DNA of 49,156 nt from an uncultured Clostridia bacterium (GTDB taxonomy: Bacteria; Bacillota; Clostridia; TANB77; CAG-508): positions 1 to 49,156 of the forward strand of contig CALXUC010000009.1 in assembly GCA_944391575.1 (NCBI GenBank), read 5' to 3'. How positions within the stretch are numbered: the stretch's first letter is position 1; each line of letters begins with the position of its first letter. The position numbers and the translations under genes are program-made. Under the pieces are notes generated by a model, which did no database searches, was not told the DNA's origin, and was given only the letters and a program-made list of their open reading frames with translations. Below, one piece after another: positions 34,516 through 43,498 of this stretch.

Positions 34516-34599
34516 GCTTATATATTAATATTTTTTATCAAAAACATAGCTAGGGTGACACAATCCGGGTCTTTGATTTCAAAATATTAATATATAAGC
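34516..34599 (+). repeat. Family 1 hairpin element, stem subtype B (copy 6)
   Basis: Arms GCTTATATATTAATATTTT and AAAATATTAATATATAAGC replace the GATATATAGCTATTT stem of other copies, while the core (CATAGCTAGGGTGACACAAT, CCGGGTCTT) is the same. The inner pair is ATCAAA/TTTGAT instead of AGTCAA/TTGACT. Confidence 0.85.
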
Positions 34600-34614
34600 T
34601 CTTTAATATTTTTA

Positions 34615-34740
34615 TAATATTTTTTATGGCACCCTTCAAAGGTAATCTTGAACCCTTCCCATAAAAAATATTAAGAGCTTCTAATTCCAATTTATTATGA
34701 ATAGTCTTTCTTTTCAAAATTTTATATTCAAAATACTATA
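34615..34740. repeat. Hairpin plus short repeat family 3 (copy b), between whiA and hemW
   Basis: TAATATTTTTTATGG (34615-34629) and CCATAAAAAATATTA (34659-34673) form a perfect 15-bp stem. It is followed by TTTATTATGAATAGTCTTTC and TTTATATTCAAAATACTATA, the family 3 sequence shared with 33333 and 47650. Together with the family 1 copy it fills the gap between whiA and hemW. Confidence 0.55.
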
Positions 34741-34759
34741 AAATCTTTAAATAAATATC

Positions 34760-35416
34760 TTAAGAATTTTTACTTAATAATTTCTTTTCATTTGCTATAT
34801 TTATGATTTTTTTTAGTCTATAATTTGCACCTGATTTTCCTATAGGTTCTTTTAAAAGTTTTCCTAATTCTTCTAAACTTATTGACGGATTTTCTTTTCT
34901 TAGTAAAGCTATTTCTTGTAAATTTTCATCTAATTTTTTTAATTCTCCTGTTTTTATTAAGTAATCTATAGCTTCTATTTGTTCTACAGAAGATTTTATG
35001 ATCTTATCTAAATTTGCATTTTCACAGTTAATTACTCTATTTATATTATTTCTTGTTTCTTTTAAAACTCTAACTTCCTCAAATTTTATAACTGCTTTAT
35101 TAGCTCCTATAAAGGCTAAAAAGTTTGAAATTTCCTCTCCGTCTTTAGAGTATAATATATAATTATTACTTCTTGCAACTATTTTAAAATTAAAATTATA
35201 CTTTTTTAGAACATCTTGCAATTCCTTAGCTTTCTTTTCTTCTTTGAATAAAATTTCAATATGACTTTTTTTATTGGGATCGTTTATAAAACCCGTAGAT
35301 AAAAAATGTTCTCTAGCATTCAACCTATCAATTTGTTCTTCCTGTTTCATACTACTATTGACGTCCCACAGTTTCATACTTTTAATTTCTTCTTTAACTT
35401 CTAAATTAAATGACAT
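34760..35416 (-). CDS. whiA: Short WhiA-type DNA-binding protein
   Basis: WhiA combines LAGLIDADG-homing-endonuclease-like repeats with a C-terminal helix-turn-helix and affects division and chromosome segregation. Seen: the family N-terminus SFNLEVKEEIKSM, a single repeat region (HIEILFKEEKKAKELQDVLK to SNFLAFIGANKAVIKFEEVR), then NNINRVINCENANLDKIIKS and the HTH SISLEELGKLLKEPIGKSGA. At 218 residues it is about 100 shorter than usual: most of the first LAGLIDADG half is missing while both ends are intact. One continuous frame, so this is an internal deletion, not a frameshift. Confidence 0.88.
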   Translation of the reverse strand: MSFNLEVKEEIKSMKLWDVNSSMKQEEQIDRLNAREHFLSTGFINDPNKKSHIEILFKEEKKAKELQDVLKKYNFNFKIVARSNNYILYSKDGEEISNFLAFIGANKAVIKFEEVRVLKETRNNINRVINCENANLDKIIKSSVEQIEAIDYLIKTGELKKLDENLQEIALLRKENPSISLEELGKLLKEPIGKSGANYRLKKIINIANEKKLLSKNS

Positions 35417-35453
35417 ACTCTAAACCTACTTATATTTATTATAATTTTATTAA

Positions 35454-35540
35454 GTACTTATATATTAATATTTTGCAATCAAAGACCCGGATTGTGTCAC
35501 CCTAGCTATTTTTTTGATAAAAATATTAATATATAAGTAC
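35454..35540 (-). repeat. Family 1 hairpin element, stem subtype B (copy 7)
   Basis: Arms GTACTTATATATTAATATT and AATATTAATATATAAGTAC with the core in reverse orientation (GACCCGGATTGTGTCACCCT). The stem matches copy 2. Confidence 0.85.
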
Positions 35541-35548
35541 AAGTAACG

Positions 35549-36490
35549 TTAATTAATATTAGTTTCTTTTACTATAAATATTGGTCTTTTCTTTACTTCT
35601 AAATATGTTTTTGCAAGATATTGACCTATAATACCAGTGCAGAATAATTGCACGCCACCTACAAATAATATCGCACATACTGTCGAAGGCCAACCGCTAA
35701 CAGGTTCTCCAAATGCGATTGTTTTAAATACAATAACTAAAATCATTATAAATGCTAATAAACAGAATAACATTCCTAAAATAGCTGATATTACTAATGG
35801 AAATGTTGAAAATGCAGTTATTCCATCTAAAGAGTATATAAATAATTTCCAAAATGACCACTTACTTTTTCCTGCTGCTCTTTCTACATTTTCATACTCT
35901 AGCCACTTAGTTTTAAATCCAACCCATGTAAATATACCTTTAGAAAATCTATTATATTCTTGCATAGATATTATTGCGTCTGTCATTTGTCTAGTCATTA
36001 ATCTAAAATCTCTTGCACCATCTACTATATCCATTTTAGATATTTTTTTCATTAATTTATAAAACATTTTTGCAAATAGAGAACGAATTTTAGGTTCTCC
36101 TTTTCTTGTAACTCTTCTTGTACCTACACAGTCATAATCTGAATTTTCTAATATATCATACATTTCAAGCAAAAGTTTAGGTGGATCTTGTAAATCGGCA
36201 TCCATTATTGCTACATAATCACCTGTTGTTGCCTCTAAGCCAGCAAACATTGCAGCTTCTTTACCAAAATTTCTTGAAAAAGAGATATATTTTACTCTTT
36301 CATCTTTATTAGCTAATTCTTTAAATTCTTTTAAGGTGTTATCTCTAGAACCATCATTTACTAATATAAGTTCTAATTCAACATTTTCTAATTCATTCAT
36401 AACTTTATTTAATTCTTCATAAAACATTGGTAAAACTTCTTGCTCATTGTAACATGGTACTACTATTGATATTACTTTTTTATTCTCCAT
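35549..36490 (-). CDS. Family 2 glycosyltransferase, polyprenyl-phosphate sugar transferase type
   Basis: Seen: GT-A fold start ISIVVPCYNEQEVLPMFYEE, LILVNDGSRDNT, FSRNFGKEAAMFAGLEATTG, the metal-binding YVAIMDADLQDPPKLLLEMY, and two C-terminal membrane helices (VISAILGMLFCLLAFIMILV and VCAILFVGGVQLFCTGIIGQ). This is the GtrB/DPM1-like arrangement, transferring a sugar to a lipid carrier at the inner face of the membrane for wall or surface glycan modification. 313 residues is normal; sugar and acceptor are unknown. Confidence 0.9.
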   Translation of the reverse strand: MENKKVISIVVPCYNEQEVLPMFYEELNKVMNELENVELELILVNDGSRDNTLKEFKELANKDERVKYISFSRNFGKEAAMFAGLEATTGDYVAIMDADLQDPPKLLLEMYDILENSDYDCVGTRRVTRKGEPKIRSLFAKMFYKLMKKISKMDIVDGARDFRLMTRQMTDAIISMQEYNRFSKGIFTWVGFKTKWLEYENVERAAGKSKWSFWKLFIYSLDGITAFSTFPLVISAILGMLFCLLAFIMILVIVFKTIAFGEPVSGWPSTVCAILFVGGVQLFCTGIIGQYLAKTYLEVKKRPIFIVKETNIN

Positions 36491-36589
36491 AACTGATTCC
36501 TTCTAATATATTAAATTTGCCAATGCTGTTAAACACTGGCTAGCTATTATAATTATATATTTCTGTTTAATTTTCAAATATAAAATTAT

Positions 36590-37213
36590 CTACATATTTG
36601 TTTCAAACCTATAAGCATATACTGTTAAAGTAATTAGTAATAGTACTAATGCTATTGGCATTGTCCATATTGAAATTGGTATTTGTAAAATAGCTAATAT
36701 TGATAAGTATAATGTTTCTACTACTACTGTCATTATTATTGGTAATAATGTTACTTTTAATATTCCTTGTTTTCTAAATCTAATTCCCATATAAATTGCT
36801 GCTAAAACTAATACTAATATACTTGGAAAAATATATGGCTTAGCAATTTCATATAAAGGTGTATTTGCTGTTTTAACTATGCTTATACTATCCATAGTAT
36901 TATTTTGACTATATCTACTGTTAAATTTATCTATTAAAGATTGTATTTCTTCATCTGTTGGCTCTACTACTGATATATTAACAGAATCATTAAAATAGTC
37001 TATTTTTTGAATTCTTAATTCTTTATCATTGAAAGCTTCTTTTACAATGCCTTCTACCTCGTCCATATCAAGAACTTCGCCTAACATAAATTTAAGTTCT
37101 GTAACTTCTTTATATTCTATGCTGTAATTAAATCCCTTAGTTACCATTAAAAATATTCCTATTACTAAAAGTATTGCTACTAATATTACAAGTATTTTAT
37201 TTATATTTCTCAT
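36590..37213 (-). CDS. secF: SecF-like protein, reduced
   Basis: Partner of SecD in protein export. Seen: an N-terminal helix (ILVILVAILLVIGIFLMVTK), the extracytoplasmic P4-like segment (FNYSIEYKEVTELKFM to SISIVKTANTPLYEIA), and three more helices starting IFPSILVLVLAAIYMGIRF. Normal SecF is near 300 residues with six helices; this has about 207 and four. ATG 37213 follows GGAGGGAAAA 13 bases after the secD stop; the longer frame from 37252 overlaps secD. Identification depends on fold and on secD upstream, since sequence motifs are weak. Confidence 0.72.
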   Translation of the reverse strand: MRNINKILVILVAILLVIGIFLMVTKGFNYSIEYKEVTELKFMLGEVLDMDEVEGIVKEAFNDKELRIQKIDYFNDSVNISVVEPTDEEIQSLIDKFNSRYSQNNTMDSISIVKTANTPLYEIAKPYIFPSILVLVLAAIYMGIRFRKQGILKVTLLPIIMTVVVETLYLSILAILQIPISIWTMPIALVLLLITLTVYAYRFETNM

Positions 37214-37226
37214 TTTTCCCTCCATC

Positions 37227-38648
37227 TTATTTATCTTCAAATAAATATTCAAAATTTAATAATAATGTCTTAGCAAATAAATATGAATAGATTATAAATA
37301 AAAGTATTCCCCAGAATAACATTATACCTAAACTACTTACACCTAGTGGAGTAAATAAAGCGAAAACTACTGAAATTATAAGTACTGGTATTAATACCAT
37401 AATTGCTTTCATCATACTCTTATTTATTATGTTTTTAGGTGTTTCTTCATTTATATTATATTTTTTCAATCTAGTTAACAATTTATTTATATAGAATATT
37501 GAGAATAATTCTATAAATACAAATCCTGCAATACTTGCGGCTGTAATCGTAATATTAGCATATTTCATCACTAATAAGTATAAAGCTGTAAATCCTACAA
37601 ATAGTACGCTTGCAATTATAGCTCTTTCCTTAAATCTTATTACTAAATATATTAAAACTATTGTTAAAATACCTATTGCAACAGCTATAGCTTTAGAAAT
37701 AGTATCTTTATCATAATTAGACATTATATTAGCATTTTGAACAACCTCATATATAACTGGAAGAATGCCATGGCTTAATTTAGTTGCTTCTATACTAGCT
37801 GCTAATAAATTATTTTGTAGCTCTGTGGCATCAGTTGTAGTTTGTCCCATTGTTAGTTGAAGTTGGCCATTTTCTATTGGTTTGCCAAAATAAGTATTTA
37901 TAATTAATTTGCCATCAACATATAATTTTACATTTTTTGTAACTTTTGTTTCTTCTTGGGTAACAGTGCCGTCTTCAGCTGTTACATCTTTAACTTCTGT
38001 TGTTTGTATATAAGTTGAACTTATATTTTTTAATTTTTCTTTTCCTTCTTTATTAAAATTAATAGTTAAATACACAGTTGTACCCTTAGTATCTGTATAA
38101 TAACCTACTCTAGCATTTTTAATATCATTATTGTTTAATAAGACTTCATCAGTTTCAGCATCTTTTAATAAGAATTCACCTTGTACATAAATAGCATTAA
38201 TAATATTATCTACATTAAAAGTTTCTCCTGTTTTTAAAACAATATCTCCTGTTTCCTCATCTACAGTTAAACGATATTCTTCTAAACCTATTTCGTTAAT
38301 TCTTTTTTCCATAATTTCTTTAACTAAATTATAGTTTTCTGCTGTTTTCACTTCATCTGAATTTACAGCAACGTCTTTAGTTGTATATGTTCCTTCTTCT
38401 GCGTCTTCATCAACATCTTCTTCTGCTACTAAATTTCCGTCTACGTCATAATGTTCAGTTTCAATTGCTTCTGAAACAGAGAATAAGTATTCTTTTTCAA
38501 CCCCAAATTCTGAAGCAGTAGTAAAATCTTTTATTATATTTACTAGTCTTCCATTATCTTTTACATAAATTCCAACAAATGAAATCATAATTAATATAAT
38601 TATTAATATAATTATACACATAACTTTTAGTATCTTATTAGTTTTCAC
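37227..38648 (-). CDS. secD: SecD-like protein export subunit, divergent
   Basis: Seen: an N-terminal helix, a large extracytoplasmic region including the P1 segment MEKRINEIGLEEYRLTVDEE typical of SecD, an acidic insertion (EEDVDEDAEEGTY), VYLTINFNKEGKEKLKNIS, then about five helices from AIAVAIGILTIVLIYLVIRF. The usual D-x-N-V-L-I-[FY]-E-R-I motif in the fourth helix region, with the proton-linked Asp, is replaced by GFVFIELFSIFYINKLL. Sequence therefore suggests SecD without its standard proton-relay motif. Followed by secF in the usual order. Confidence 0.82.
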   Translation of the reverse strand: MKTNKILKVMCIIILIIILIMISFVGIYVKDNGRLVNIIKDFTTASEFGVEKEYLFSVSEAIETEHYDVDGNLVAEEDVDEDAEEGTYTTKDVAVNSDEVKTAENYNLVKEIMEKRINEIGLEEYRLTVDEETGDIVLKTGETFNVDNIINAIYVQGEFLLKDAETDEVLLNNNDIKNARVGYYTDTKGTTVYLTINFNKEGKEKLKNISSTYIQTTEVKDVTAEDGTVTQEETKVTKNVKLYVDGKLIINTYFGKPIENGQLQLTMGQTTTDATELQNNLLAASIEATKLSHGILPVIYEVVQNANIMSNYDKDTISKAIAVAIGILTIVLIYLVIRFKERAIIASVLFVGFTALYLLVMKYANITITAASIAGFVFIELFSIFYINKLLTRLKKYNINEETPKNIINKSMMKAIMVLIPVLIISVVFALFTPLGVSSLGIMLFWGILLFIIYSYLFAKTLLLNFEYLFEDK

Positions 38649-38670
38649 TTTTTAATCCTCCTATTATTTA

Positions 38671-39330
38671 TTATAACAAACGTGTACCATTTATTATTAA
38701 CTCAAACCAAATTTTTAAATATGCTGCAGCCGATTTACTCATCATAGTTCTTTCCATAAATATTTCAAAATAATCCAAAACCGGACATATTTTAGTATCT
38801 ATAGTTAAGAGTAATGATATTTTTCTCTCTTTACTATTAGTAATAAGTTCTGCAGATGTTACAGCATAATTCACCCTATCATGTTTATCAAAACTTGCCA
38901 TATTCGTTTTAGCTACTCTATCTCTATGAACATCTGATTTATCTGCTAAAATTAATGCTGCAGATATATCGCTAACTGCCGTTCCTGTTTCTTCATCGTG
39001 ATTACCTATTGCCATTAAAATTTCTGTTCTTGACTTATTGTCCATTCCCATTTCTTTTAAAATATTATAAGCAAGCAATGCTCCATTATGTGCATGGTCA
39101 ACTCTATTTACACTATTACCTATATCGTGCAAATATCCTGCAATTTTGGCTAACTCTATTCTTTCTGCAGGATAGCCCAATGCTTCAAGAATTTCTGCTG
39201 CTCTATGTGACACAATGCTTATGTGTCTTTGACCATGTTCTGTGTACCCCAACACATCTAATTGTTTAACAGCACAATTAATAAGCTCTTGTACTTCCTC
39301 ATTATTTCTAATATCTTCTAACGTTATCAA
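38671..39330 (-). CDS. HD-domain phosphohydrolase
   Basis: Metal-dependent phosphohydrolase family with unknown substrate. Seen: HGQRHISIVSHRAAEILEAL (first His), AKIAGYLHDIGNSVNRVDHA (HD pair), GNHDEETGTAVS and ILADKSDVHRDRVAKTN (the closing Asp). Complete metal-ligand set H...HD...D. 219 residues, no membrane segment. 22 bases upstream of secD on the same strand, so possibly co-transcribed. A nucleotide or (p)ppGpp-type substrate is possible but not shown. Confidence 0.82.
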   Translation of the reverse strand: MITLEDIRNNEEVQELINCAVKQLDVLGYTEHGQRHISIVSHRAAEILEALGYPAERIELAKIAGYLHDIGNSVNRVDHAHNGALLAYNILKEMGMDNKSRTEILMAIGNHDEETGTAVSDISAALILADKSDVHRDRVAKTNMASFDKHDRVNYAVTSAELITNSKERKISLLLTIDTKICPVLDYFEIFMERTMMSKSAAAYLKIWFELIINGTRLL

Positions 39331-39435
39331 AATATTCCCTCCAAATTACCTATACATTTTATCTTATATTCTATAAAATTTCAACTGTTTTTTGAAAATT
39401 TTTTAATTTTTTTGTTCTTTGTTTATTATTATACC

Positions 39436-39480
39436 CAAAAAATAAAGAAAATTAAGGAATTTCTTAATTTTCTTTATTTT
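39436..39480 (-). terminator. Strong rho-independent terminator after the GerMN-like gene
   Basis: AAAATAAAGAAAATTAAG and CTTAATTTTCTTTATTTT form a perfect 18-bp stem with a 6-base loop; a T-run follows on the minus strand. Confidence 0.8.
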
Positions 39481-39522
39481 TAATATAATTCTATCTTTTT
39501 TCACTTTCTAATATTATAATTT

Positions 39523-40209
39523 CTATTTTCCACTTCCCTCATAAGGCTCATACTGAGGAATTTCTAATATTATATTGTCTCCATCTTTTATAACAATTTG
39601 TTCATCTTCTTTAGTAAACCATACGTCCATTGTTGCTCCAAAATATTTTTGTAATGTTTCTTTTATGCTATCAAATATTGTATATACGGTCTCATTTATA
39701 TCATTCATATGATATTTTTCTTCTCCGTCTCCAACATATGTATCTGTAACATTAAATGGTGCTGATTCTGCTTTTAAATCTACAGTCATTCCGCCTTTTC
39801 CTGAAAAGATTTCATTCACGATGATATCATATCCTATAGCGTCACCAACTTGCTTTATTAAATATTTTGCCCTATCTTCTACTGATAAAGTATCATCTAC
39901 ATCTACTTCAAAAGTTTCAAATTTGCTTGTTGTTCCTATATAAATTGTAGCTTTATCTGTAATAACTACAGGGTCTTCACTAATATTATTTATGTTTGTA
40001 ACATTTTCTACATTTCCTGTTAAATTATTTTCATTACTAATTTGATTTTCTGTACTTGCATTATTTTCTTGCAAACTATTTTCTTCTAAGCGAGTTTGAT
40101 TTTGTTCTACAACGTGTAAATCCTCTTTTTTATTATTATTTTGAACTACCAAAAATATTATTCCTCCTATTATAATAATTAATACTAGTGCTAATACTAC
40201 TTTTTTCAT
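39523..40209 (-). CDS. Membrane-anchored GerMN-like protein
   Basis: Seen: one N-terminal membrane helix (VVLALVLIIIIGGIIFLVVQ), an Asn/Glu-rich flexible stretch (about 25-80), and a domain resembling GerMN (ATIYIGTTSKFETFEVDVD, GMTVDLKAESAPFN, TIFDSIKETLQKYFGATMDV), which in Bacillus GerM acts in sporulation and germination. The match is by pattern only, so the identification is moderate. 20 bases downstream of the phosphoesterase gene; ends at a strong terminator. Confidence 0.6.
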   Translation of the reverse strand: MKKVVLALVLIIIIGGIIFLVVQNNNKKEDLHVVEQNQTRLEENSLQENNASTENQISNENNLTGNVENVTNINNISEDPVVITDKATIYIGTTSKFETFEVDVDDTLSVEDRAKYLIKQVGDAIGYDIIVNEIFSGKGGMTVDLKAESAPFNVTDTYVGDGEEKYHMNDINETVYTIFDSIKETLQKYFGATMDVWFTKEDEQIVIKDGDNIILEIPQYEPYEGSGK

Positions 40210-40229
40210 AACTAATCCTCCTACATTTT

Positions 40230-40925
40230 TTAAATTATTTTGTACAACTTAAAATCTAAATAATCGCAACTCACTAACTTAAACTTTATTTTTGAATTTT
40301 TTACACTTTTTATTTCTTCATCTATTTTACCATGAATATGTCCATAAATGCAATACTCTACATTAAATTTATTCATTAAATTTATAAAACTTATATTTTC
40401 TGCATTTTCTATAAAAGGCGGATAATGCATATTTACTATTATTTTTTTATCATTACCATATTTATCCACGCCATCTTTTAAAGATAATTCTAATCTTAAC
40501 AATTCTCGCTTTAATATTTTTATATCATCTTCTGAATTAGAATCCTCCCAACCTCTTGTTCCTGCAATTATATAATTTTCATATAAATAGCTATTATTAT
40601 GTAAAAATTTTATTGAATTTATATTGTTATCTTCTAAAAATTTGTTCATTTTAGTTAAAGAATTCCACCAATAATCATGATTGCCTTTTAATAAAATCTT
40701 TATACCCGGTAATTCTTCTAAATATTGTAATTCTTCGATATTATTATTTAAATCCATAGCCCAAGAAAAATCGCCTGGTAATAAAACTAAATCGTCTTCT
40801 TTTACTTTACTTTCCCAGTCTAATTTTATTTTTTTATCATGTTCTTTCCAATTATCTCCGAAAATCTCCATTGGCTTATTCTTATTAAATGCTAAATGTA
40901 AATCTGAAATTGCATAAATACTCAT
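40230..40925 (-). CDS. Calcineurin-like metallophosphoesterase
   Basis: Seen: YAISDLHLAFN (D-x-H), LVLLPGDFSWAMD (GD), LKGNHDYWWNSL (GNHD), NMHYPPF and CIYGHIHGKI (GH-x-H): the complete two-metal phosphoesterase set in order over 231 residues. No signal peptide. It resembles small phosphoesterases of Clostridia of unknown substrate. First of a two-gene unit with the GerMN-like protein. Confidence 0.88.
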   Translation of the reverse strand: MSIYAISDLHLAFNKNKPMEIFGDNWKEHDKKIKLDWESKVKEDDLVLLPGDFSWAMDLNNNIEELQYLEELPGIKILLKGNHDYWWNSLTKMNKFLEDNNINSIKFLHNNSYLYENYIIAGTRGWEDSNSEDDIKILKRELLRLELSLKDGVDKYGNDKKIIVNMHYPPFIENAENISFINLMNKFNVEYCIYGHIHGKIDEEIKSVKNSKIKFKLVSCDYLDFKLYKII

Positions 40926-40948
40926 TATTTTTTCCTTCCTTTGCTAAA

Positions 40949-41034
40949 GTTGTGATATATAGCTATTTTTAGTCAAAACATAGCTAAGGTGACACAATCC
41001 GGGTCTTGACTTGCAAATAGCTATATATCACAAC
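40949..41034 (+). repeat. Family 1 hairpin element (copy 8)
   Basis: Arms GTTGTGATATATAGCTATTT and AAATAGCTATATATCACAAC, both perfect, with the core GACACAATCCGGGTCTTGAC. The outermost four pairs differ from the other copies but still pair. Confidence 0.88.
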
Positions 41035-41083
41035 AAATTAACATATACGTAAAATTTATTTGTAATTATATTTAACATAACAA

Positions 41084-42079
41084 TTAATTTATCTTCAAAT
41101 TAGGTATAGCATTTAATGTTAAATCTGATGTTTCACCAGTTATATACCTATAATATGCTGCAGATGCTATCATAGCTGCATTATCTGTACATAAAATCAT
41201 CTCAGGATAATATACATTTATTCCTTGTTCTTTTAATTTCTCAAATTCAGCTCTAATATATGAATTTGCAGAAACTCCACCTGCTAAAGCTACTGTATTT
41301 ATATTTAAATTTTTTAATGCCTTTATAGTATTTTCAACTAAAATTTCTGTTGTACACTTTTCAAAACTTATACATAAATCTGCTTTATTCATATCTGGCG
41401 TTTTATGATGTAAGTTAATAACTGCTGTTTTTATACCACTAAAACTAAAATCTAAATTATCCATATGTGGTTTAGGTAGCAATATATTTGGAGTGCCTTC
41501 TTTTGCCAATTTATCTATTTTGGGTCCTCCGGGATAGCCGAGTCCTATTACTCTTGCTACTTTATCGTATGCCTCACCTATAGCATCATCTCTAGTCTTA
41601 CCTAATATTTCAAATTTATTATAATCTTTTATATGTACTAAATGCGTATGACCACCAGAGATTATTAGACATAAAAACGGTGGCTCTAATTCTTTATGTG
41701 AAATATAATTCGCAGCAATATGACCTTCTATATGATTTACACCTAATAGTGGCTTATTTAAAGCTAAACTTAAGCCTTTAGCGTACGAAACTCCTACTAA
41801 TAATGCACCTACTAAGCCTGGCCCTTTTGTACAGCTTATTACATCTATATCTTTAAAAGTAATATTAGCTTGTTTTAGTGCTTCTTTTACAACAAAATTA
41901 ATATTTTTAACATGATTTCTTGAAGCTATTTCTGGCACAACTCCGCCAAATTCTTCATGTATTTTTATTTGTGAATTTATTATATTAGATAAGACTTCTC
42001 TGCCATTTTTCACAACAGCTACAGAAGTCTCATCACAACTTGTTTCTATTCCTAATACTAATATATTTTTTTTATTCAT
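41084..42079 (-). CDS. tsaD: tRNA threonylcarbamoyladenosine biosynthesis protein TsaD
   Basis: Transfers the threonylcarbamoyl group to A37 of ANN-decoding tRNAs with TsaB and TsaE. Seen: [18 protein letters not shown], the metal-binding [56 protein letters not shown] and [13 protein letters not shown]. 331 residues, normal. A YgiT/DUF4258 pair is inserted between it and the M50 protease gene. Confidence 0.96.
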   Translation of the reverse strand: MNKKNILVLGIETSCDETSVAVVKNGREVLSNIINSQIKIHEEFGGVVPEIASRNHVKNINFVVKEALKQANITFKDIDVISCTKGPGLVGALLVGVSYAKGLSLALNKPLLGVNHIEGHIAANYISHKELEPPFLCLIISGGHTHLVHIKDYNKFEILGKTRDDAIGEAYDKVARVIGLGYPGGPKIDKLAKEGTPNILLPKPHMDNLDFSFSGIKTAVINLHHKTPDMNKADLCISFEKCTTEILVENTIKALKNLNINTVALAGGVSANSYIRAEFEKLKEQGINVYYPEMILCTDNAAMIASAAYYRYITGETSDLTLNAIPNLKIN

Positions 42080-42106
42080 TATTATATTGGTCTCCTTATA
42101 AAATCC

Positions 42107-42337
42107 TTATGCGACTTTTTCTCTATAATTTACAACTGTTACTTCTATTGCTAATTGCTTTAGTTGGTTTACAATTTTTTCAATATTTTCTGCAATTTCA
42201 TCATCAAAATATTGTTCACCACATTGTGTGCATACTTTTGCTGGAACCCCTTTAATAATAATAATTGTATTATCTAAGTCAACCACATAATTTACATTTT
42301 TTTCTTCTAAATCGCCTTTACACATAAAACAACTCAT
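42107..42337 (-). CDS. YgiT-type zinc-finger protein, putative antitoxin
   Basis: 76 residues with two Cys pairs (CFMC near residue 3, CTQCGEQYFDDE near 36), as in the YgiT/MqsA N-terminal zinc domain, then a helical tail (IVNQLKQLAIEVTVVNYREK). No C-terminal Xre HTH is present. RBS AGGAGGA precedes ATG 42337, which overlaps the stop of the DUF4258 gene (TAATG). DUF4258/YgiT pairs are commonly regarded as toxin-antitoxin modules; activity here is inferred. Confidence 0.78.
   Translation of the reverse strand: MSCFMCKGDLEEKNVNYVVDLDNTIIIIKGVPAKVCTQCGEQYFDDEIAENIEKIVNQLKQLAIEVTVVNYREKVA
42109..42162. repeat. Direct repeat, proximal copy (3' end of the YgiT gene)
   Basis: TTTTTCTCTATAATTTACAA, then CTGTTACTTCTATTGCTAAT and TGCTTT, duplicated at 42702-42756 with two mismatches near the stop codon. 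Confidence 0.8.
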
Positions 42338-42666
42338 TATTGTATCCTCCTCGTTTTCATATCACTTTCCCACTTACTAGTATTTGGATAATATGCTGTT
42401 ACCATATGAACTATATTTTCACTCATACCACACACTACATGTATTACTTTATTATTTTGATCATATCCTAATATTAAACAACTTGGATATGGATAATCGT
42501 CATAATAATATTCTATAATTTTTCCAGTAGTTATAGCAGTTTTTACGTCTATAATCTGTATATTTCGTTGGTTTAATCTATTTAAACAATGTTTTGTCCA
42601 ATCCACTTTTCTTTTAGAAATATATTCTCTTATAGTTTCTATATTTAATAATATTTTTTTATTCAT
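42337..42666 (-). CDS. DUF4258 protein, putative toxin
   Basis: 109 residues. Seen: KRKVDWTKHCLNRLNQRNI (the family His/Arg region), IIDVKTAITTGKIIEYYYDD, YPYPSCLILGYDQNNKVIHV and VHMVTAYYPNTSKWESDMKT, matching the DUF4258 fold, which is related to BrnT/RelE-like small RNases by shape. Translationally coupled to the YgiT-like gene. It is flanked on its upstream side by a duplicated fragment of the YgiT 3' end. Confidence 0.75.
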   Translation of the reverse strand: MNKKILLNIETIREYISKRKVDWTKHCLNRLNQRNIQIIDVKTAITTGKIIEYYYDDYPYPSCLILGYDQNNKVIHVVCGMSENIVHMVTAYYPNTSKWESDMKTRRIQ

Positions 42667-42701
42667 TATTATATTTATTCCCCTCTTGTAATTATTTTAT
42701 T

Positions 42702-42756
42702 TATGCAGCTTTTTCTCTATAATTTACAACTGTTACTTCTATTGCTAATTGCTTTT
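42702..42756 (-). pseudogene. Remnant of a second YgiT gene (C-terminal codons only)
   Basis: The minus strand reads KQLAIEVTVVNYREKAA then TAA, nearly identical to the end of the intact YgiT gene at 42107-42160 (which ends REKVA). It forms a direct repeat of about 54 bases bracketing the DUF4258-YgiT pair. Confidence 0.7.
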
Positions 42757-42761
42757 CAAAA

Positions 42762-43472
42762 CTAAATCAGCATTCCAACTAAATTCATTAATTGTTCATA
42801 TAAGAAGTAATTTACAGGAGCTACTATATTTCCTGCTATTCCTGTTATAAATAATATTAAAAACACTATATAGAAAATATATTGTTTAGATTCAAACCAC
42901 ACTTTTGCATTATATGGCAAGAAGTGCATTAATATTTTTGAACCATCTAATGGTGGTATAGGTATTAAGTTAAATACTCCTAAACCTATATTTAAAATTA
43001 TAATATACTCAACTATTGCCCCACCGGTTGACATCATAAATTGCAATCCTGCAAATTTTATTATTATTGCATATATAATTGCTGTTACTATTGCTACTAT
43101 AAAGTTAGCTAAAGGACCAGCAACAGATACTATTGCTTCACTTGCTGATAGTGAATATTTTCCATTAAAATTATTAGGATTTATTTGAACTGGTCTACCC
43201 CAACCAAAATGAGCTACTATAAGCATTACTAATCCTATTGGGTCTATATGGCTTAATGGATTTAAATTAAGCCTTCCTTGATACATAGGAGTATTATCTC
43301 CTAATTTATACGCTGTCCATGCATGAGCAAATTCGTGAAATGTAATTGCTATAACAACTCCAGGTAAACTCATTAATATTCCCATTATTCCTTCTGTTCC
43401 CATGCTTGCCAATGCAAATATTAAAACTACTCCTACTATTATATATATAGTTTTTCTATCAAAATTAAACAT
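42762..43472 (-). CDS. Site-2 protease family (M50) membrane metalloprotease
   Basis: Intramembrane zinc protease family. Seen: VVIAITFHEFAHAWTAYKLG with HExxH (about residue 46), GRLNLNPLSHIDPIGLVMLI, and the second metal site NLIPIPPLDGSKILMHFLPY with the conserved Asp. About six membrane helices in 236 residues, without a PDZ domain, as in the minimal rhomboid-neighbouring M50 proteins of Firmicutes. Substrate unknown. 27 bases downstream of lysS. Confidence 0.9.
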   Translation of the reverse strand: MFNFDRKTIYIIVGVVLIFALASMGTEGIMGILMSLPGVVIAITFHEFAHAWTAYKLGDNTPMYQGRLNLNPLSHIDPIGLVMLIVAHFGWGRPVQINPNNFNGKYSLSASEAIVSVAGPLANFIVAIVTAIIYAIIIKFAGLQFMMSTGGAIVEYIIILNIGLGVFNLIPIPPLDGSKILMHFLPYNAKVWFESKQYIFYIVFLILFITGIAGNIVAPVNYFLYEQLMNLVGMLI

Positions 43473-43498
43473 AAAATTTTCCTTTCAAAATTTAATTT

